64,000 nucleotides of DNA from Sphingomonas sp. S-NIH.Pt15_0812 (GTDB taxonomy: Bacteria > Pseudomonadota > Alphaproteobacteria > Sphingomonadales > Sphingomonadaceae): assembly GCF_003951315.1 (NCBI RefSeq), contig NZ_QLJH01000001.1, positions 62,001-126,000 of the forward strand, read 5' to 3'. How positions within the stretch are numbered: position 1 is the first letter of the stretch; each line of letters starts with the position of its first letter. Under the pieces are notes generated by a model. The model did not search any database. It was not told the DNA's origin and saw nothing but the letters and a program-made list of their open reading frames with translations. Below are positions 14,708 to 23,913 of this stretch, one piece after another. The position numbers were made by a program, and so were the translations under genes.

Positions 14708-17470
14708 TTACATGCGGAAGGTGGCGCTCGCCGCGAAGGTCCGGCCGTTCTTGTAGAAGGCGGTCGGGCGGTCCGGGGTGGCGTTATACTGGCGATAGGT
14801 CTCGTCGAGCAGGTTCTGCGCGTTGACCGCGATCGAGATGTCCTTGGTCAGGTTCAGGCTCGCGGAGAAATCGAGCTGGCTATAGGGCGCGACCATCTCG
14901 CGCGAGTTCAGGCGACCGATCGTGCGGAAATAGGAGCTGCGGTAATTGTAGCTCAGACGCGCCTGGAACGGCCCGCTCTCGAAATAGGGGATCACGTTCA
15001 CGGTATGCTTCGACAGGTACGGCAGGTTCAGCTCCGCGCCGCTCGAATCGACCGACGAGGTGCTGCTGTCCTGATAGCTGTAATTCGCCTGGAGACCGAA
15101 GCCGGCCCAGATCTCGCTCTGCGCCGACACCAGCACGCCGTTGACCTTGGCCTTGCCGCCGTTGATCGGCTGGTTGACGCTATAGGTCGTCAGGCGATTC
15201 TGCAGCGAGTTGAAGAACTCGGCATTGGTGCGCGTGTTGATGATGTAGTTGCTGATCTCGCGACGGAACAGTTCGGCCGCCAGCAGCGTGCCGGCGCGCG
15301 GATAATATTCCGCGGTCAGCTCGTAGTTGACCGACTCATAGGGCTTCAGGTTCGGGTTGCCGCCGCCGCCGTCGAGCGTCACGTCGTTGAGCGAGGTCGC
15401 CGCCGCCAGATCCTGATAGCGCGGACGCGAGATCACCTTGGCCACCGAGCCGCGGAAGATCAGATGCGCACCGGCTTCATAGGCGATGTTGAAGCTGGGC
15501 AGGAACTTCAGGTAGTCGGTCGTGGTGCGGGTCGGCACCGGCACCGGATTGACCACGCCGCTCAGCGTCAGCGCATAGTCGGACACGTCCTGCGTATAGA
15601 CCAGCCGGCCGCCGATATTGCCGCGGAAGCCGCCCTGGTCGAAGTTGAGCTGCGCATAGGACGCCGCGACGGTTTCCTTGACGCGGGTCGACGCCCCGAT
15701 CTTGTTGACGAGCGGGCTGTTGATCGCATTGGCCAGGATGTCGATCACCGCCTGCTCGGGCAGGTTGAGATAGCGAGTCGCGTTGCCGGTGCCGCCGCTG
15801 CCCGAGAAGACGCCGTCCGGGGTCACCAGCGTGGTGACGCCGAGCTGCGATGCGAGCTTCGAGCTCTGGAGATAGGTGTTGATGCCGCGCGCGTCGACGC
15901 GGTTGACATGCTCGGTCACGCGCGAGCCGAGCAGCAACTGGGTGAAGGGGCCGAACGACACCGGGATCACCGCGTCATAGCCGCCGAAGATGTCGCGATC
16001 GGTCGTGACGCTATAGTCCAGGCCGCCGATCTGGGCGGCGTTGAGCTGCGTGCCGCCCACGATCACCGGACGCCCTTCGATCTGCGCCGGATTGTTGTTC
16101 GGATTGGTGAAGTAGTTGGCCGGATTGGTCGGGTCGCCGACGAAATTCACCTCGGCCGAGTCATTGCCGAAGGCGTAGCTGAACGGCAGCTTGGTCTGCA
16201 CGTTGAACAGATATTCCGGATTGCGACCGCCCGTGGCCTTCGACCAGCCGCCGGCGAAGCTGACCTTCGCGCCGTTGTCGCCTTCCCAGTCGCCGAAGAC
16301 ATTGATGTTGTCGGTCTTCAGCTTGGTGTGACGCACCAGCGTGTCGAGCTGCGCGCTCTGGCTGGTCGCGGCGGCGAAGCTCGCCGAATTGACCACGCCG
16401 TTCGCGACGTTCGCCGTCTGCAGCACGTTGCCGGTCCAGGCGACCGGAATGGTGTACATCGACTGGCTGTAGTTGTTGTAGTTGCCGTCGATGTGAAGGC
16501 CGTTCAGCGTGAAGGTGAGTTGTTCGGTCGGGCGGAACTGCGCCGTGCCGGACACGCTCATGCGCTGGCGCTGCTGCTGGAAATAGGCATAGTTGATGCC
16601 GAACGGCGCGACGGCGTTGATCAGGTCGTTCTTGCTGCCGCCGGTGACGGTCGCATTCGGGTTCTTCAGGACGCCCTGGCCCGACGCGTCGCGCACCACG
16701 CTGCCGTCGCTGTTCTTCTGGAAGAAATCGGCGCCGCTCTGATAGCCGAAGAACTCGACGCCCGCGCGGGTCAGGTTCTGCTTGTCATAGGTGACCGCGC
16801 CGAGGATGCCGAACGTCTCGCTCCGGTTCTTCCAGCTGTAGAGGCCCGACGCGCGGACATTGCCCTTTTCCGAACGGTCATTGTACGAATAGCCGCCCGA
16901 GGCGAAGATCGAGTTGGCCGGCAGGTCGAGCGGCCGGCGGGTGCGCACGATCACCGTGCCGCCCAGGCTGCCTTCCTCGATCCGCGGCTCGGGCGACTTG
17001 TACACTTCGAGGCGGTCGACCAGCTCGGGCGCGAGCAGCGAATAGTTGAACGTGCGGCTGCTGGGGTCGTTGTCGTTGCCGCCCCAATCGGCGGAAGCCA
17101 GCGCATGGCCGTCGAGCAGCATGCGGTTGAGCGCCGGATCGGTGCCCAGGATCGCGACCTTCTCGCCCTCGCCGAAGCGACGGTCGATGCTGACGCCGGG
17201 GATATGCGACAGCGATTCGGCGACGTTGCGATCGGGGAACTTGCCCACATCCTCGGAGGTGATAACGTCGACCACGGCGTTCGCCTGGCGCTTGACGTTG
17301 ATCGCCTCGCGCAGGCTGCCGCGGATGCCGGTGACGACGATGTCGTCGCTCGCCTCGCTCGGCGTCTCGCTGTTCGCGGACGTCTCGGGTGGCGGCGTCT
17401 GCTGCGCATGGGCCGCGCCCGCGAAGCCCGCCATGGCGGTGGTGACCAAGATCAGATGCCGAAAGCGCAT
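14708..17470 (-). CDS. TonB-dependent receptor for glycan uptake
   Basis: A 920-aa outer-membrane receptor that should import oligosaccharides using TonB/ExbBD energy. It has a Sec signal (cut after AHAQ), a TonB-box-like DDIVVTGIRGSLREAIN near 44-60, a plug domain with VITSEDVGKFPDRNVAESLSH and the RLEVYKSPE and GGTVIVRTRRP motifs, then a long beta barrel ending in the aromatic outer-membrane signature TFRM. This is the Xanthomonas/sphingomonad CarbR-like subtype often paired with carbohydrate enzymes. The in-frame TTG at 17482 gives four extra residues, but the ATG at 17470 with GGGGAA upstream starts a clean signal peptide. Divergent from the GntR regulator, upstream of the hydrolase operon, ended by its own terminator. 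Confidence 0.93.
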   Translation of the reverse strand: MRFRHLILVTTAMAGFAGAAHAQQTPPPETSANSETPSEASDDIVVTGIRGSLREAINVKRQANAVVDVITSEDVGKFPDRNVAESLSHIPGVSIDRRFGEGEKVAILGTDPALNRMLLDGHALASADWGGNDNDPSSRTFNYSLLAPELVDRLEVYKSPEPRIEEGSLGGTVIVRTRRPLDLPANSIFASGGYSYNDRSEKGNVRASGLYSWKNRSETFGILGAVTYDKQNLTRAGVEFFGYQSGADFFQKNSDGSVVRDASGQGVLKNPNATVTGGSKNDLINAVAPFGINYAYFQQQRQRMSVSGTAQFRPTEQLTFTLNGLHIDGNYNNYSQSMYTIPVAWTGNVLQTANVANGVVNSASFAAATSQSAQLDTLVRHTKLKTDNINVFGDWEGDNGAKVSFAGGWSKATGGRNPEYLFNVQTKLPFSYAFGNDSAEVNFVGDPTNPANYFTNPNNNPAQIEGRPVIVGGTQLNAAQIGGLDYSVTTDRDIFGGYDAVIPVSFGPFTQLLLGSRVTEHVNRVDARGINTYLQSSKLASQLGVTTLVTPDGVFSGSGGTGNATRYLNLPEQAVIDILANAINSPLVNKIGASTRVKETVAASYAQLNFDQGGFRGNIGGRLVYTQDVSDYALTLSGVVNPVPVPTRTTTDYLKFLPSFNIAYEAGAHLIFRGSVAKVISRPRYQDLAAATSLNDVTLDGGGGNPNLKPYESVNYELTAEYYPRAGTLLAAELFRREISNYIINTRTNAEFFNSLQNRLTTYSVNQPINGGKAKVNGVLVSAQSEIWAGFGLQANYSYQDSSTSSVDSSGAELNLPYLSKHTVNVIPYFESGPFQARLSYNYRSSYFRTIGRLNSREMVAPYSQLDFSASLNLTKDISIAVNAQNLLDETYRQYNATPDRPTAFYKNGRTFAASATFRM

Positions 17471-17959
17471 AGCATTCCCCAAATCCGGAGATGCGCCAGT
17501 CGCGCCGCTCCCCCCAAAAGCCCTGCATCATCCGCGACTGGCGGATGGTCGCGCCCCCGGCCGATCGTCGCGTCGGTCCATTGGGTGCGACCGGTAACAT
17601 AACCAATATGTATCCACTCCGCCATCCGAAATTACGGTTGTATTACAGGGGTGCGGCAATGGTCTAAAGTGATGTTTTGTAAGGATATTATCTGCAAGGG
17701 GCTGGCCCGGCGGTAACGATTGCGACGAGAGTGCGCGGTATCGCATTGATATCATCGAAGGACTGTAACCGGTTCACGATCGCAACACAGGTCAGCCCGG
17801 CATTTGTGCATCGTCCGATTCTCGGGTGGCACGGGATCGGTCCGGAAAGGTCTTGACAAAGCTGCCGTTCCGACGCGCTTGTAGCATACCGGCCGTTCGA
17901 GGGGCGGTGGCGCGGGTCCGACGATGTCGCCGGGCGACATGGCAAGGACTGGAACACGC
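17471..17959. other. Intergenic control region between TonB receptor and GntR gene
   Basis: About 490 bp without a supportable gene and visibly richer in A+T than its surroundings around 17600-17760. It must carry divergent promoters for the receptor and the regulator. Seen: a GGTAT-N6-GATATCAT motif at 17737-17755 similar to the one before GH20, containing the palindrome TGATATCA; a TTGACA at 17853-17858 directed toward the regulator but without a good -10 at standard spacing. Small reading frames here have no recognisable content. Confidence 0.5.
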
Positions 17960-18697
17960 ATGGCATTCTCCGATCAGGTCGGGCAGATTCGCGAGGATCA
18001 CCCTTCGCCGCTCTATCTCCAGCTCCAGCAGCTGATCCGCGACGCGATCGGCAACAACGTCCTGACCCAGGGCGAGGCGATCCCCGCCGAACGCGACCTG
18101 GCGACCGAATATGGCATCTCGCGCATCACCGTGCGCAAGGCGATCGAGGGGCTGGTCGAGGACGGTCTGCTGACCCGCCGACGCGGGGCCGGCACCTTCG
18201 TCGCGGGGCGGGTCGAGAAGAGCTTCTCCAAACTCTCCTCCTTTTCCGAGGACATGGCGGCGCGCGGCAAGTCGGCGTCGAGCAGCTGGATCTCGCGCGC
18301 GGCGGGCACCGTCTCGCCCGAGGAATCGATGGCGCTGGGCCTGTCGCCGGGCGCGCCGGTGTTCCGCTTCCAGCGCATCCGCTATGCCGACGACCAGCCC
18401 ATGGCGCTCGAATTCTCGACCATCGCGGGCTATTGCCTGCCCTCGGTCGGCGCGGTCGGGGAGTCGCTCTACACGGCGCTGGAGAAGTCGGGATGTCGCC
18501 CGGTACGCGCCTTGCAGCGCTTGCGCGCCGTTCCCTTCGGCCCCGATCATGCCAAGATGCTCGGCGTCGACAATGGCCAGCCCGGCCTGCTGATCGAACG
18601 GCGCGGATTCCTGAAAGATGGCCGCGCCGCCGAATTTACCCGTTCCTATTATCGTGGCGATGCCTATGACTTCGTGGCCGAATTATCGGATATATGA
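17960..18697 (+). CDS. GntR family (HutC subfamily) transcriptional regulator with UTRA domain
   Basis: A 245-aa DNA-binding regulator. The N-terminal winged helix (about 12-75) shows SPLYLQLQQLIRDAI, ERDLATEYGISRITVRKAI and RRRGAGTFVA; the rest is a UTRA ligand-binding domain (VFRFQRIRYADDQPMALEFS, GLLIERRGF, FTRSYYRGDAYDF). HutC-type regulators commonly sense sugars or sugar phosphates such as GlcNAc-6-P; here the likely signal is a product of the glycan locus. It lies divergent from the TonB receptor and 27 bp upstream of the beta-galactosidase, probably co-transcribed with it. Start is uncertain: in-frame ATGs also exist at 17924 and 17939; 17960 was chosen because AAGGA precedes it and the family N-terminus fits. 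Confidence 0.9.
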   Translation: MAFSDQVGQIREDHPSPLYLQLQQLIRDAIGNNVLTQGEAIPAERDLATEYGISRITVRKAIEGLVEDGLLTRRRGAGTFVAGRVEKSFSKLSSFSEDMAARGKSASSSWISRAAGTVSPEESMALGLSPGAPVFRFQRIRYADDQPMALEFSTIAGYCLPSVGAVGESLYTALEKSGCRPVRALQRLRAVPFGPDHAKMLGVDNGQPGLLIERRGFLKDGRAAEFTRSYYRGDAYDFVAELSDI

Positions 18698-18724
18698 TCT
18701 ATAACGTCCGGGGGATGTAACGCC

Positions 18725-21625
18725 ATGAATCGACGCCAGCTTCTGTCGGCCAGTGCTGGTCTGGGCGCTCTCACCCTGGCGGGGCGCGGCGATGCCGCCC
18801 CGGCCGGGCCGGCGATGGGGGAGGGCGGCGCGCTGCCGATGCCGGCCCCGTCCCGCGACCTGCCCGAGGCGCTGGCGGTGCAGGACCCGAACCGGACCCT
18901 GCTGGAGCGCGGCTGGCTGTTCCATCCGGGCGACATCGTCCCGCCGCCCGCGACGACGCACGAGGCGACCTATCTGCTCGCCAAGGCGGGCAATGCGCCC
19001 GGCGCGGCGGCGATGGCCTATGACGATTCGGACTGGCAGGCGGTGCGCGTGCCGCACGACTGGGCCTCGTTCCAGCCCTTCGTGGAAACCGCCAATGTCT
19101 CGCAGGGATATCGCCCGCGCGGGATCGGCTGGTATCGCCGCACGCTGCGGCTGGACCCGGCGGATCGCGGCAAGCGGATCGAGCTGCAGTTCGACGCCAT
19201 CGCCACCCATGCCACCATCTGGGTCAATGGCAGCCTGGTCGCGCATAACTGGTCCGGCTACAACACGATCAACATCGACCTGACCCCGTTCGCGCGCTTC
19301 GGCGACGAGATGAACGTGATCGCCGTGCGAGTCGATGCGGACGCGATGGAGGGCTGGTGGTATGAGGGCGCCGGCCTCTACCGCCATGTCTGGCTGATCC
19401 GCCGCGCGCCGGTCGCGATCGCGACGGACGGTGTGCATTGCGATCCCCGCCAGGCTACGGACGGGCAGTGGCGGGTGCCGGTCGCGGTCACCCTGTCCAG
19501 CGTCGCGCGCGAGGCCAGGACGGTGCGGGTCGAGGCGGAACTGTTCGCGCCCGATGGCCGCAGCCTCGCCACCGCCGCGACCGAGGCGACGGTCGCGGCG
19601 CTGGACGAGGCGGTCGCCGCCATGACGCTGGCCGCCGGCACGCCCACGCTCTGGTCGGTCGAGCGGCCGACCCTCTACCGCGTCGTCACCCGCGTGATCG
19701 CGGACGGCACGGGCGTCGACGAACGGCGCATCCCGATCGGCTTCCGCACGCTCCGCTTCGATGCGGAGAAGGGCTTCTTCCTCAACGGTCGATCGGTGAA
19801 GCTGAAGGGGGTCTGCCTGCACCAGGACCATGCCGGGGTCGGCGTGGCGGTGCCCGATGCGCTGATCCGCTGGCGGCTGGAACGGCTGAAGGCGATGGGT
19901 TGCAACGCGATCCGCTGCTCGCACAATGCGCCCGCCGCCGAGTTCCTCGACCTGTGCGACCGCATGGGCTTCCTGGTGATGGACGAGAACCGCCAGTTCA
20001 ATCCCGCGCCGGAGACGACGGCGCAGCTGGAATGGATGGTGCGGCGCGACCGCAACCATCCCAGCATCATCCTGTGGTCGGTGTTCAACGAGGAGCCGAT
20101 GCAGGGCACCGAGGCGGGCGCGGAGATGGTGCGGCGCATGGCCCATGCCGTCCACCGGCTGGACGACAGCCGGCCGGTGACGGCGGCGATGAACGGCAGC
20201 TTCTTCGATCCGGTCAATGTGTCGAGCGTGGTCGATGTCACCGGGTTCAACTATTATCAGGGTGATTACGACAAGTTCCACCAGCTCTACCCCCAGCGGC
20301 CGCTGACCAGTTCGGAGGATACCAGTGCGTTCGAGACGCGCGGCGCCTATGCCAGCGATCCGGCGAAGCACGTCCTCACCTCCTATGACGACGAGGCCGC
20401 CTCCTGGGGCGGCACGCACCGCGCGACGTGGAAGGCGATCATGGACCGGCCGTTCGTGGCGGGCGGCTTCGTCTGGACCGGCTTCGACTATCATGGCGAG
20501 CCGACGCCCTATGCCTGGCCGACCATCTCCAGCTTCTTCGGCATCCTCGACCTGTGCGGCTTCCCCAAGACCGCGTTCGACATCCACCGCGCCGCCTGGA
20601 CCGACGATGCGCCGGTGGTCGGGCTGGCGCCCCACTGGAACTGGGCGGGGAAGGAGGGGCAGCCGATCCGCGTCTTCGTGGCCAGCAATGCCGAGCAGGT
20701 GCGGTTGCGGCTGAATGGCCGCGACCTGGGCACGCAGGCGGTTGACCGGTTGACGGGCAATGTCTGGACCGTCCCCTATGCCCCCGGCCGGATCGAGGCG
20801 GTGGCGTTGAGCGGCGGCCGGGAGGTGGCGCGCGCGGCGCAGGAGACGTCGGGGCCGCCGGTCGCGCTGCGCCTGACCCCGGCGCGGACGGTGATGGCCG
20901 GTGACGACGAGGATGTGCAGCCGGTCACGATCGACGCGGTCGACGCGCGGGGCCGGCACGTGCCGACCGCCAACCTGCCGACCCGATTCACGGTCGAGGG
21001 CGCGACCATCATCGGCGTCGGCAATGGCGATCCCAACAGCCATGAATCGGAAAAGGGCGGCGCGCGGTCGCTGTTCAACGGCCTGGCGCAGGCGATCCTG
21101 CAGGCGGAGGCCGGACGTGGCCGGATCGTGATGCGCGCCGAGGCGGACGGGCTGAAGCCGGCACGGCTGGTGATCGACCGGCTGGCGGTGCCGCCGCGCG
21201 CGCAGGTGCCGGTCACCCCGGCGGCGCAGGCCTTGCGCGAATGGCGGCGCTCGGCGGCCTTTGCCGAGCGGCCGGCGACCGACCTCGCCCCGGCGGATGG
21301 CGACAATAACAGCTGGGCGTTCCAGCGCGGCAGCCTGGCGGTGCCGGCCGATCCGGCAGGGCGGTGGCGGCTCTATCGCGGCACGGTGACGCCGTGGCGG
21401 CGCACGGCGGCGGAGGGCGGCATGTTGCGCTTCGCCGAGGTGACGGGTCGCGCCGAACTCTGGATCGACGGCCGCAAGGTGGCAGTGAAGGACGCCGCCG
21501 CCCCCGCACCGTTCGAGGGGCCCTTGCCGGCCGGCACGGGCGAGCGGCGCGTCGTGCTGCTGGTCGAGGCGGCGCCGGGGGCGGCGTCGGGGATCACCGG
21601 CGGGGTGACGCTGACGGGGCGATAG
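18725..21625 (+). CDS. GH2 beta-galactosidase, Tat-exported
   Basis: A 966-aa GH2 enzyme of the beta-galactosidase type, with a twin-arginine-like leader (NRRQLLSAS). The sugar-binding domain (about 95-230) has RGIGWYRRTL and YEGAGLYRHVWL; the barrel shows KLKGVCLHQDHAGVG, ILWSVFNEEP (acid/base near Glu456), TSSEDTSAFETRG (nucleophile probably Glu532, compare SET motifs of the family) and GFVWTGFDYHGEPTPY. A C-terminal DUF4982-like and Ig-like part and a final jelly-roll-like region complete it. It should remove terminal beta-galactose, for example from complex or Lewis-type antennae, in the periplasm. It follows the GntR gene with a short gap and is the only hydrolase of the locus on the plus strand. 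Confidence 0.9.
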   Translation: MNRRQLLSASAGLGALTLAGRGDAAPAGPAMGEGGALPMPAPSRDLPEALAVQDPNRTLLERGWLFHPGDIVPPPATTHEATYLLAKAGNAPGAAAMAYDDSDWQAVRVPHDWASFQPFVETANVSQGYRPRGIGWYRRTLRLDPADRGKRIELQFDAIATHATIWVNGSLVAHNWSGYNTINIDLTPFARFGDEMNVIAVRVDADAMEGWWYEGAGLYRHVWLIRRAPVAIATDGVHCDPRQATDGQWRVPVAVTLSSVAREARTVRVEAELFAPDGRSLATAATEATVAALDEAVAAMTLAAGTPTLWSVERPTLYRVVTRVIADGTGVDERRIPIGFRTLRFDAEKGFFLNGRSVKLKGVCLHQDHAGVGVAVPDALIRWRLERLKAMGCNAIRCSHNAPAAEFLDLCDRMGFLVMDENRQFNPAPETTAQLEWMVRRDRNHPSIILWSVFNEEPMQGTEAGAEMVRRMAHAVHRLDDSRPVTAAMNGSFFDPVNVSSVVDVTGFNYYQGDYDKFHQLYPQRPLTSSEDTSAFETRGAYASDPAKHVLTSYDDEAASWGGTHRATWKAIMDRPFVAGGFVWTGFDYHGEPTPYAWPTISSFFGILDLCGFPKTAFDIHRAAWTDDAPVVGLAPHWNWAGKEGQPIRVFVASNAEQVRLRLNGRDLGTQAVDRLTGNVWTVPYAPGRIEAVALSGGREVARAAQETSGPPVALRLTPARTVMAGDDEDVQPVTIDAVDARGRHVPTANLPTRFTVEGATIIGVGNGDPNSHESEKGGARSLFNGLAQAILQAEAGRGRIVMRAEADGLKPARLVIDRLAVPPRAQVPVTPAAQALREWRRSAAFAERPATDLAPADGDNNSWAFQRGSLAVPADPAGRWRLYRGTVTPWRRTAAEGGMLRFAEVTGRAELWIDGRKVAVKDAAAPAPFEGPLPAGTGERRVVLLVEAAPGAASGITGGVTLTGR

Positions 21626-21631
21626 GTGCCT

Positions 21632-21655
21632 GCGCTCCGGCCCCGGCCGGAGCGC
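21632..21655. terminator. GC-rich hairpin between convergent genes
   Basis: Eleven-bp stem (21632-21642 with 21645-21655) between the stops of the beta-galactosidase and priA. There is no T run, so it is a probable bidirectional barrier rather than a classical terminator. Confidence 0.45.
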
Positions 21656-21661
21656 GACGCC

Positions 21662-23830
21662 TCACAGGAAACTATAGGGGTCCACGTCCACGGTCACCCG
21701 CGCCTTGGGTGACCAGTCGAGCTTGCCCAGCCAGTCGCGGATCACGTCCTGCACGTCGAGCGCGCGGCGGGCATGGACCAGCAGGCGGAAACGGTGGCGG
21801 CCGCGCAGCATTGCCAGCGGCGCGGGCGCGGGGCCATAGACCATCATCCCCTCCACCTGCGGCGCGCTGCGCCCGACCAGCCGGGCGGTTTCCTGCGCGC
21901 ACGCCTGATCCTCCGAGCTGACGATGATCGCGGCATAGCGGCCGAAGGGCGGCGCGCCGGCATCGCGCCGGGCCTCCGTCTCCGCCGCGTAGAAGGCGTC
22001 CGAATCGCCCGTCACCAGCGCCTGCATCACCTGGGCGGCGGGGGCATGGGTCTGAATATAGACATGACCGGGCTTCGCCCCGCGCCCGGCCCGGCCCGAC
22101 ACCTGGCGGATCTGCTGGAAGGTCCGCTCGGCGGCGCGCAGGTCGCCGCCCTCCAGCCCCAGATCGGCATCGACCACGCCGACCAGGGTCAGGTTGGGGA
22201 AGTGATAGCCCTTGGTGACGAGCTGGGTGCCGACGACGATGTCGATATCGCCCGCCTCCATCCGCCCGACGAACTCCGCCGCCTTGGCCGGCGACCAGAT
22301 GGTGTCGGAGGTGACCACCGCCACCTTCGCCTCCGGGAACAGGGCGGTGACCTCGTCGGCGATCCGCTCGACGCCGGGGCCGCAGGCGACCAGCGATTCC
22401 TCCGCCTGGCATTCGGGGCAGGCGCGCGGCGTCGGCATGACATGGCCGCAATGGTGGCAGGCCAGGCGGCGCACCAGCCGATGCTCGACCATCCAGGCGG
22501 TGCAGTTCGGACATTGGAAGCGGTGACCGCAATTGCGGCACAGCGTCAGCGGCGCATAGCCGCGCCGGTTAAGATAGAGCAGCGACTGTTCGCGCTTCTC
22601 CATCCGGTCCTTCATCGCCGCGACCAGCTTGGGGGCGAGCCATCGGCCGCGCTCGGGCGGCTGGCTGAGCAGGTCGATCGCCTCGATCGTCGGCATCTCG
22701 GCGACGCCGTAGCGGCCGGGCAGCTTCAGTTCGGCATAGCGGCCCAACTCGACCTGCTGGCGCGTCTCGATCGCCGGGGTGGCGGAGGCGAGGATCACCG
22801 GGCATCGCTCGAACAGGCCGCGCATCACCGCCACGTCGCGCGCGTGGTAATGCACGCCCTCCTCCTGCTTGAAGCTCGTCTCGTGCGCCTCGTCGACGAC
22901 GATCAGGCCGAGATTGCGATAGGGGAGGTAGAGCGCCGAGCGCGCGCCCACCGTCACCAGCGCCTCGCCGCTGGCGATGGCGCGCCAGGCGCGGCGGCGC
23001 TGGGTCGAGCGCAGGCCGCTGTGCCACGCCACCGGCTCGCAGCCGAACCGGTCGTGGAACCGCTTGAGGAACGGCTCGGTCAGCGCGATCTCGGGCAGCA
23101 GGACGATGGTCTGCCGACCCTGCCGGATCGCCTCCGCCACCGCCTCGAAATAGACCTCGGTCTTGCCCGATCCGGTGACGCCGTCGAGCAGGGTCGGCTG
23201 GAAGGCGCGGGCATCGACATTGGCGACCAGCACGTCCGCGACGGCGCGCTGGTCGTCGGACAGGGTCGGCGCGCCGTGATCGGGGTCCGGCCGGGGATAG
23301 GGGCTGTCGATATCCACCTCGACCGCCTCGATCGCCCCCGTCTTGACCAGGCCGCGGATCACCGCGTCGGACACTTCCGCGATCGTCGCCAGTTCGCGGA
23401 TCAGGCCCTGGCGGTCGGCGATCCGCTCCAGCGCCTGTTCGCGCTGCGGGGTCAGGCGCGGGGGCATCTCGCCGGTGGCGCGATATTCGGTGACGCTGCG
23501 CGCGCCCTCCAGCGCGGAGGTGGAGGACAGGCACATGCGCAGCACGGCGGCGGGAGGCGCGAGATAATAGTCGGCGGTCCACTCCACCAGCCGACGCAGC
23601 GAATCGCCCAGCGGCGGCACCGGCGCGGCGGCGAGCAGCGGGCGCAGACGATTGTCGCCGACCTCGCCCTCCGACGGCATCCGCTCCGGCTCCCACACCA
23701 CGCCGAGCAGCTGGCGGGGCCCGAGCGGCGCGACGACGATCGAACCGGGCTCCACCGTCATGCCGTGCGGCACGCGGTAATCGAGTGGACCCAGGGCGGC
23801 ATTGAGCAGGAGGACGCGGGCACGGGACAT
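21662..23830 (-). CDS. priA: Primosomal protein N' / replication restart helicase PriA
   Basis: A 3'-5' superfamily 2 DNA helicase that restarts stalled replication forks. About 722 aa. The N-terminal DNA-binding domain begins MSRARVLLLNAALGPLDYRVP; the helicase core carries Walker A GVTGSGKTEVYFE, the DEAH box VVDEAHETSFKQ and the SGRAGRG motif. Between the helicase lobes are the paired zinc-binding cysteine clusters (CRNCGHRFQCPNC, CHHCGHVMPTPRACPEC), and the C-terminus has RRDAGAPPFGR. An alternative ATG at 23842 adds MTGD. It is divergent from xerC, with 83 bp between the starts, an arrangement that groups two chromosome-maintenance genes. Confidence 0.96.
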   Translation of the reverse strand: MSRARVLLLNAALGPLDYRVPHGMTVEPGSIVVAPLGPRQLLGVVWEPERMPSEGEVGDNRLRPLLAAAPVPPLGDSLRRLVEWTADYYLAPPAAVLRMCLSSTSALEGARSVTEYRATGEMPPRLTPQREQALERIADRQGLIRELATIAEVSDAVIRGLVKTGAIEAVEVDIDSPYPRPDPDHGAPTLSDDQRAVADVLVANVDARAFQPTLLDGVTGSGKTEVYFEAVAEAIRQGRQTIVLLPEIALTEPFLKRFHDRFGCEPVAWHSGLRSTQRRRAWRAIASGEALVTVGARSALYLPYRNLGLIVVDEAHETSFKQEEGVHYHARDVAVMRGLFERCPVILASATPAIETRQQVELGRYAELKLPGRYGVAEMPTIEAIDLLSQPPERGRWLAPKLVAAMKDRMEKREQSLLYLNRRGYAPLTLCRNCGHRFQCPNCTAWMVEHRLVRRLACHHCGHVMPTPRACPECQAEESLVACGPGVERIADEVTALFPEAKVAVVTSDTIWSPAKAAEFVGRMEAGDIDIVVGTQLVTKGYHFPNLTLVGVVDADLGLEGGDLRAAERTFQQIRQVSGRAGRGAKPGHVYIQTHAPAAQVMQALVTGDSDAFYAAETEARRDAGAPPFGRYAAIIVSSEDQACAQETARLVGRSAPQVEGMMVYGPAPAPLAMLRGRHRFRLLVHARRALDVQDVIRDWLGKLDWSPKARVTVDVDPYSFL

Positions 23831-23913
23831 GTCGCCGGTCATATGGGGGTTTTGGCGCGGATCGGAAAGCCGCCGCGCTGGCGCGCCGGCCGGCGGGCTG
23901 GCACAAGCGGCGG

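Noticed and set aside
13580..17602. Very long open frame (over 1300 codons) on the plus strand opposite the GH20 and TonB receptor genes
   Set aside because: It is antisense to two firmly identified genes, has low-complexity Arg/Gly/Asp composition typical of GC-rich shadow frames, and has no recognisable motif.
17853..17858. TTGACA as a -35 element for the GntR gene
   Set aside because: No acceptable -10 at 16-18 bp; the nearest TAGCAT is 23 bp away, so a promoter was not called.
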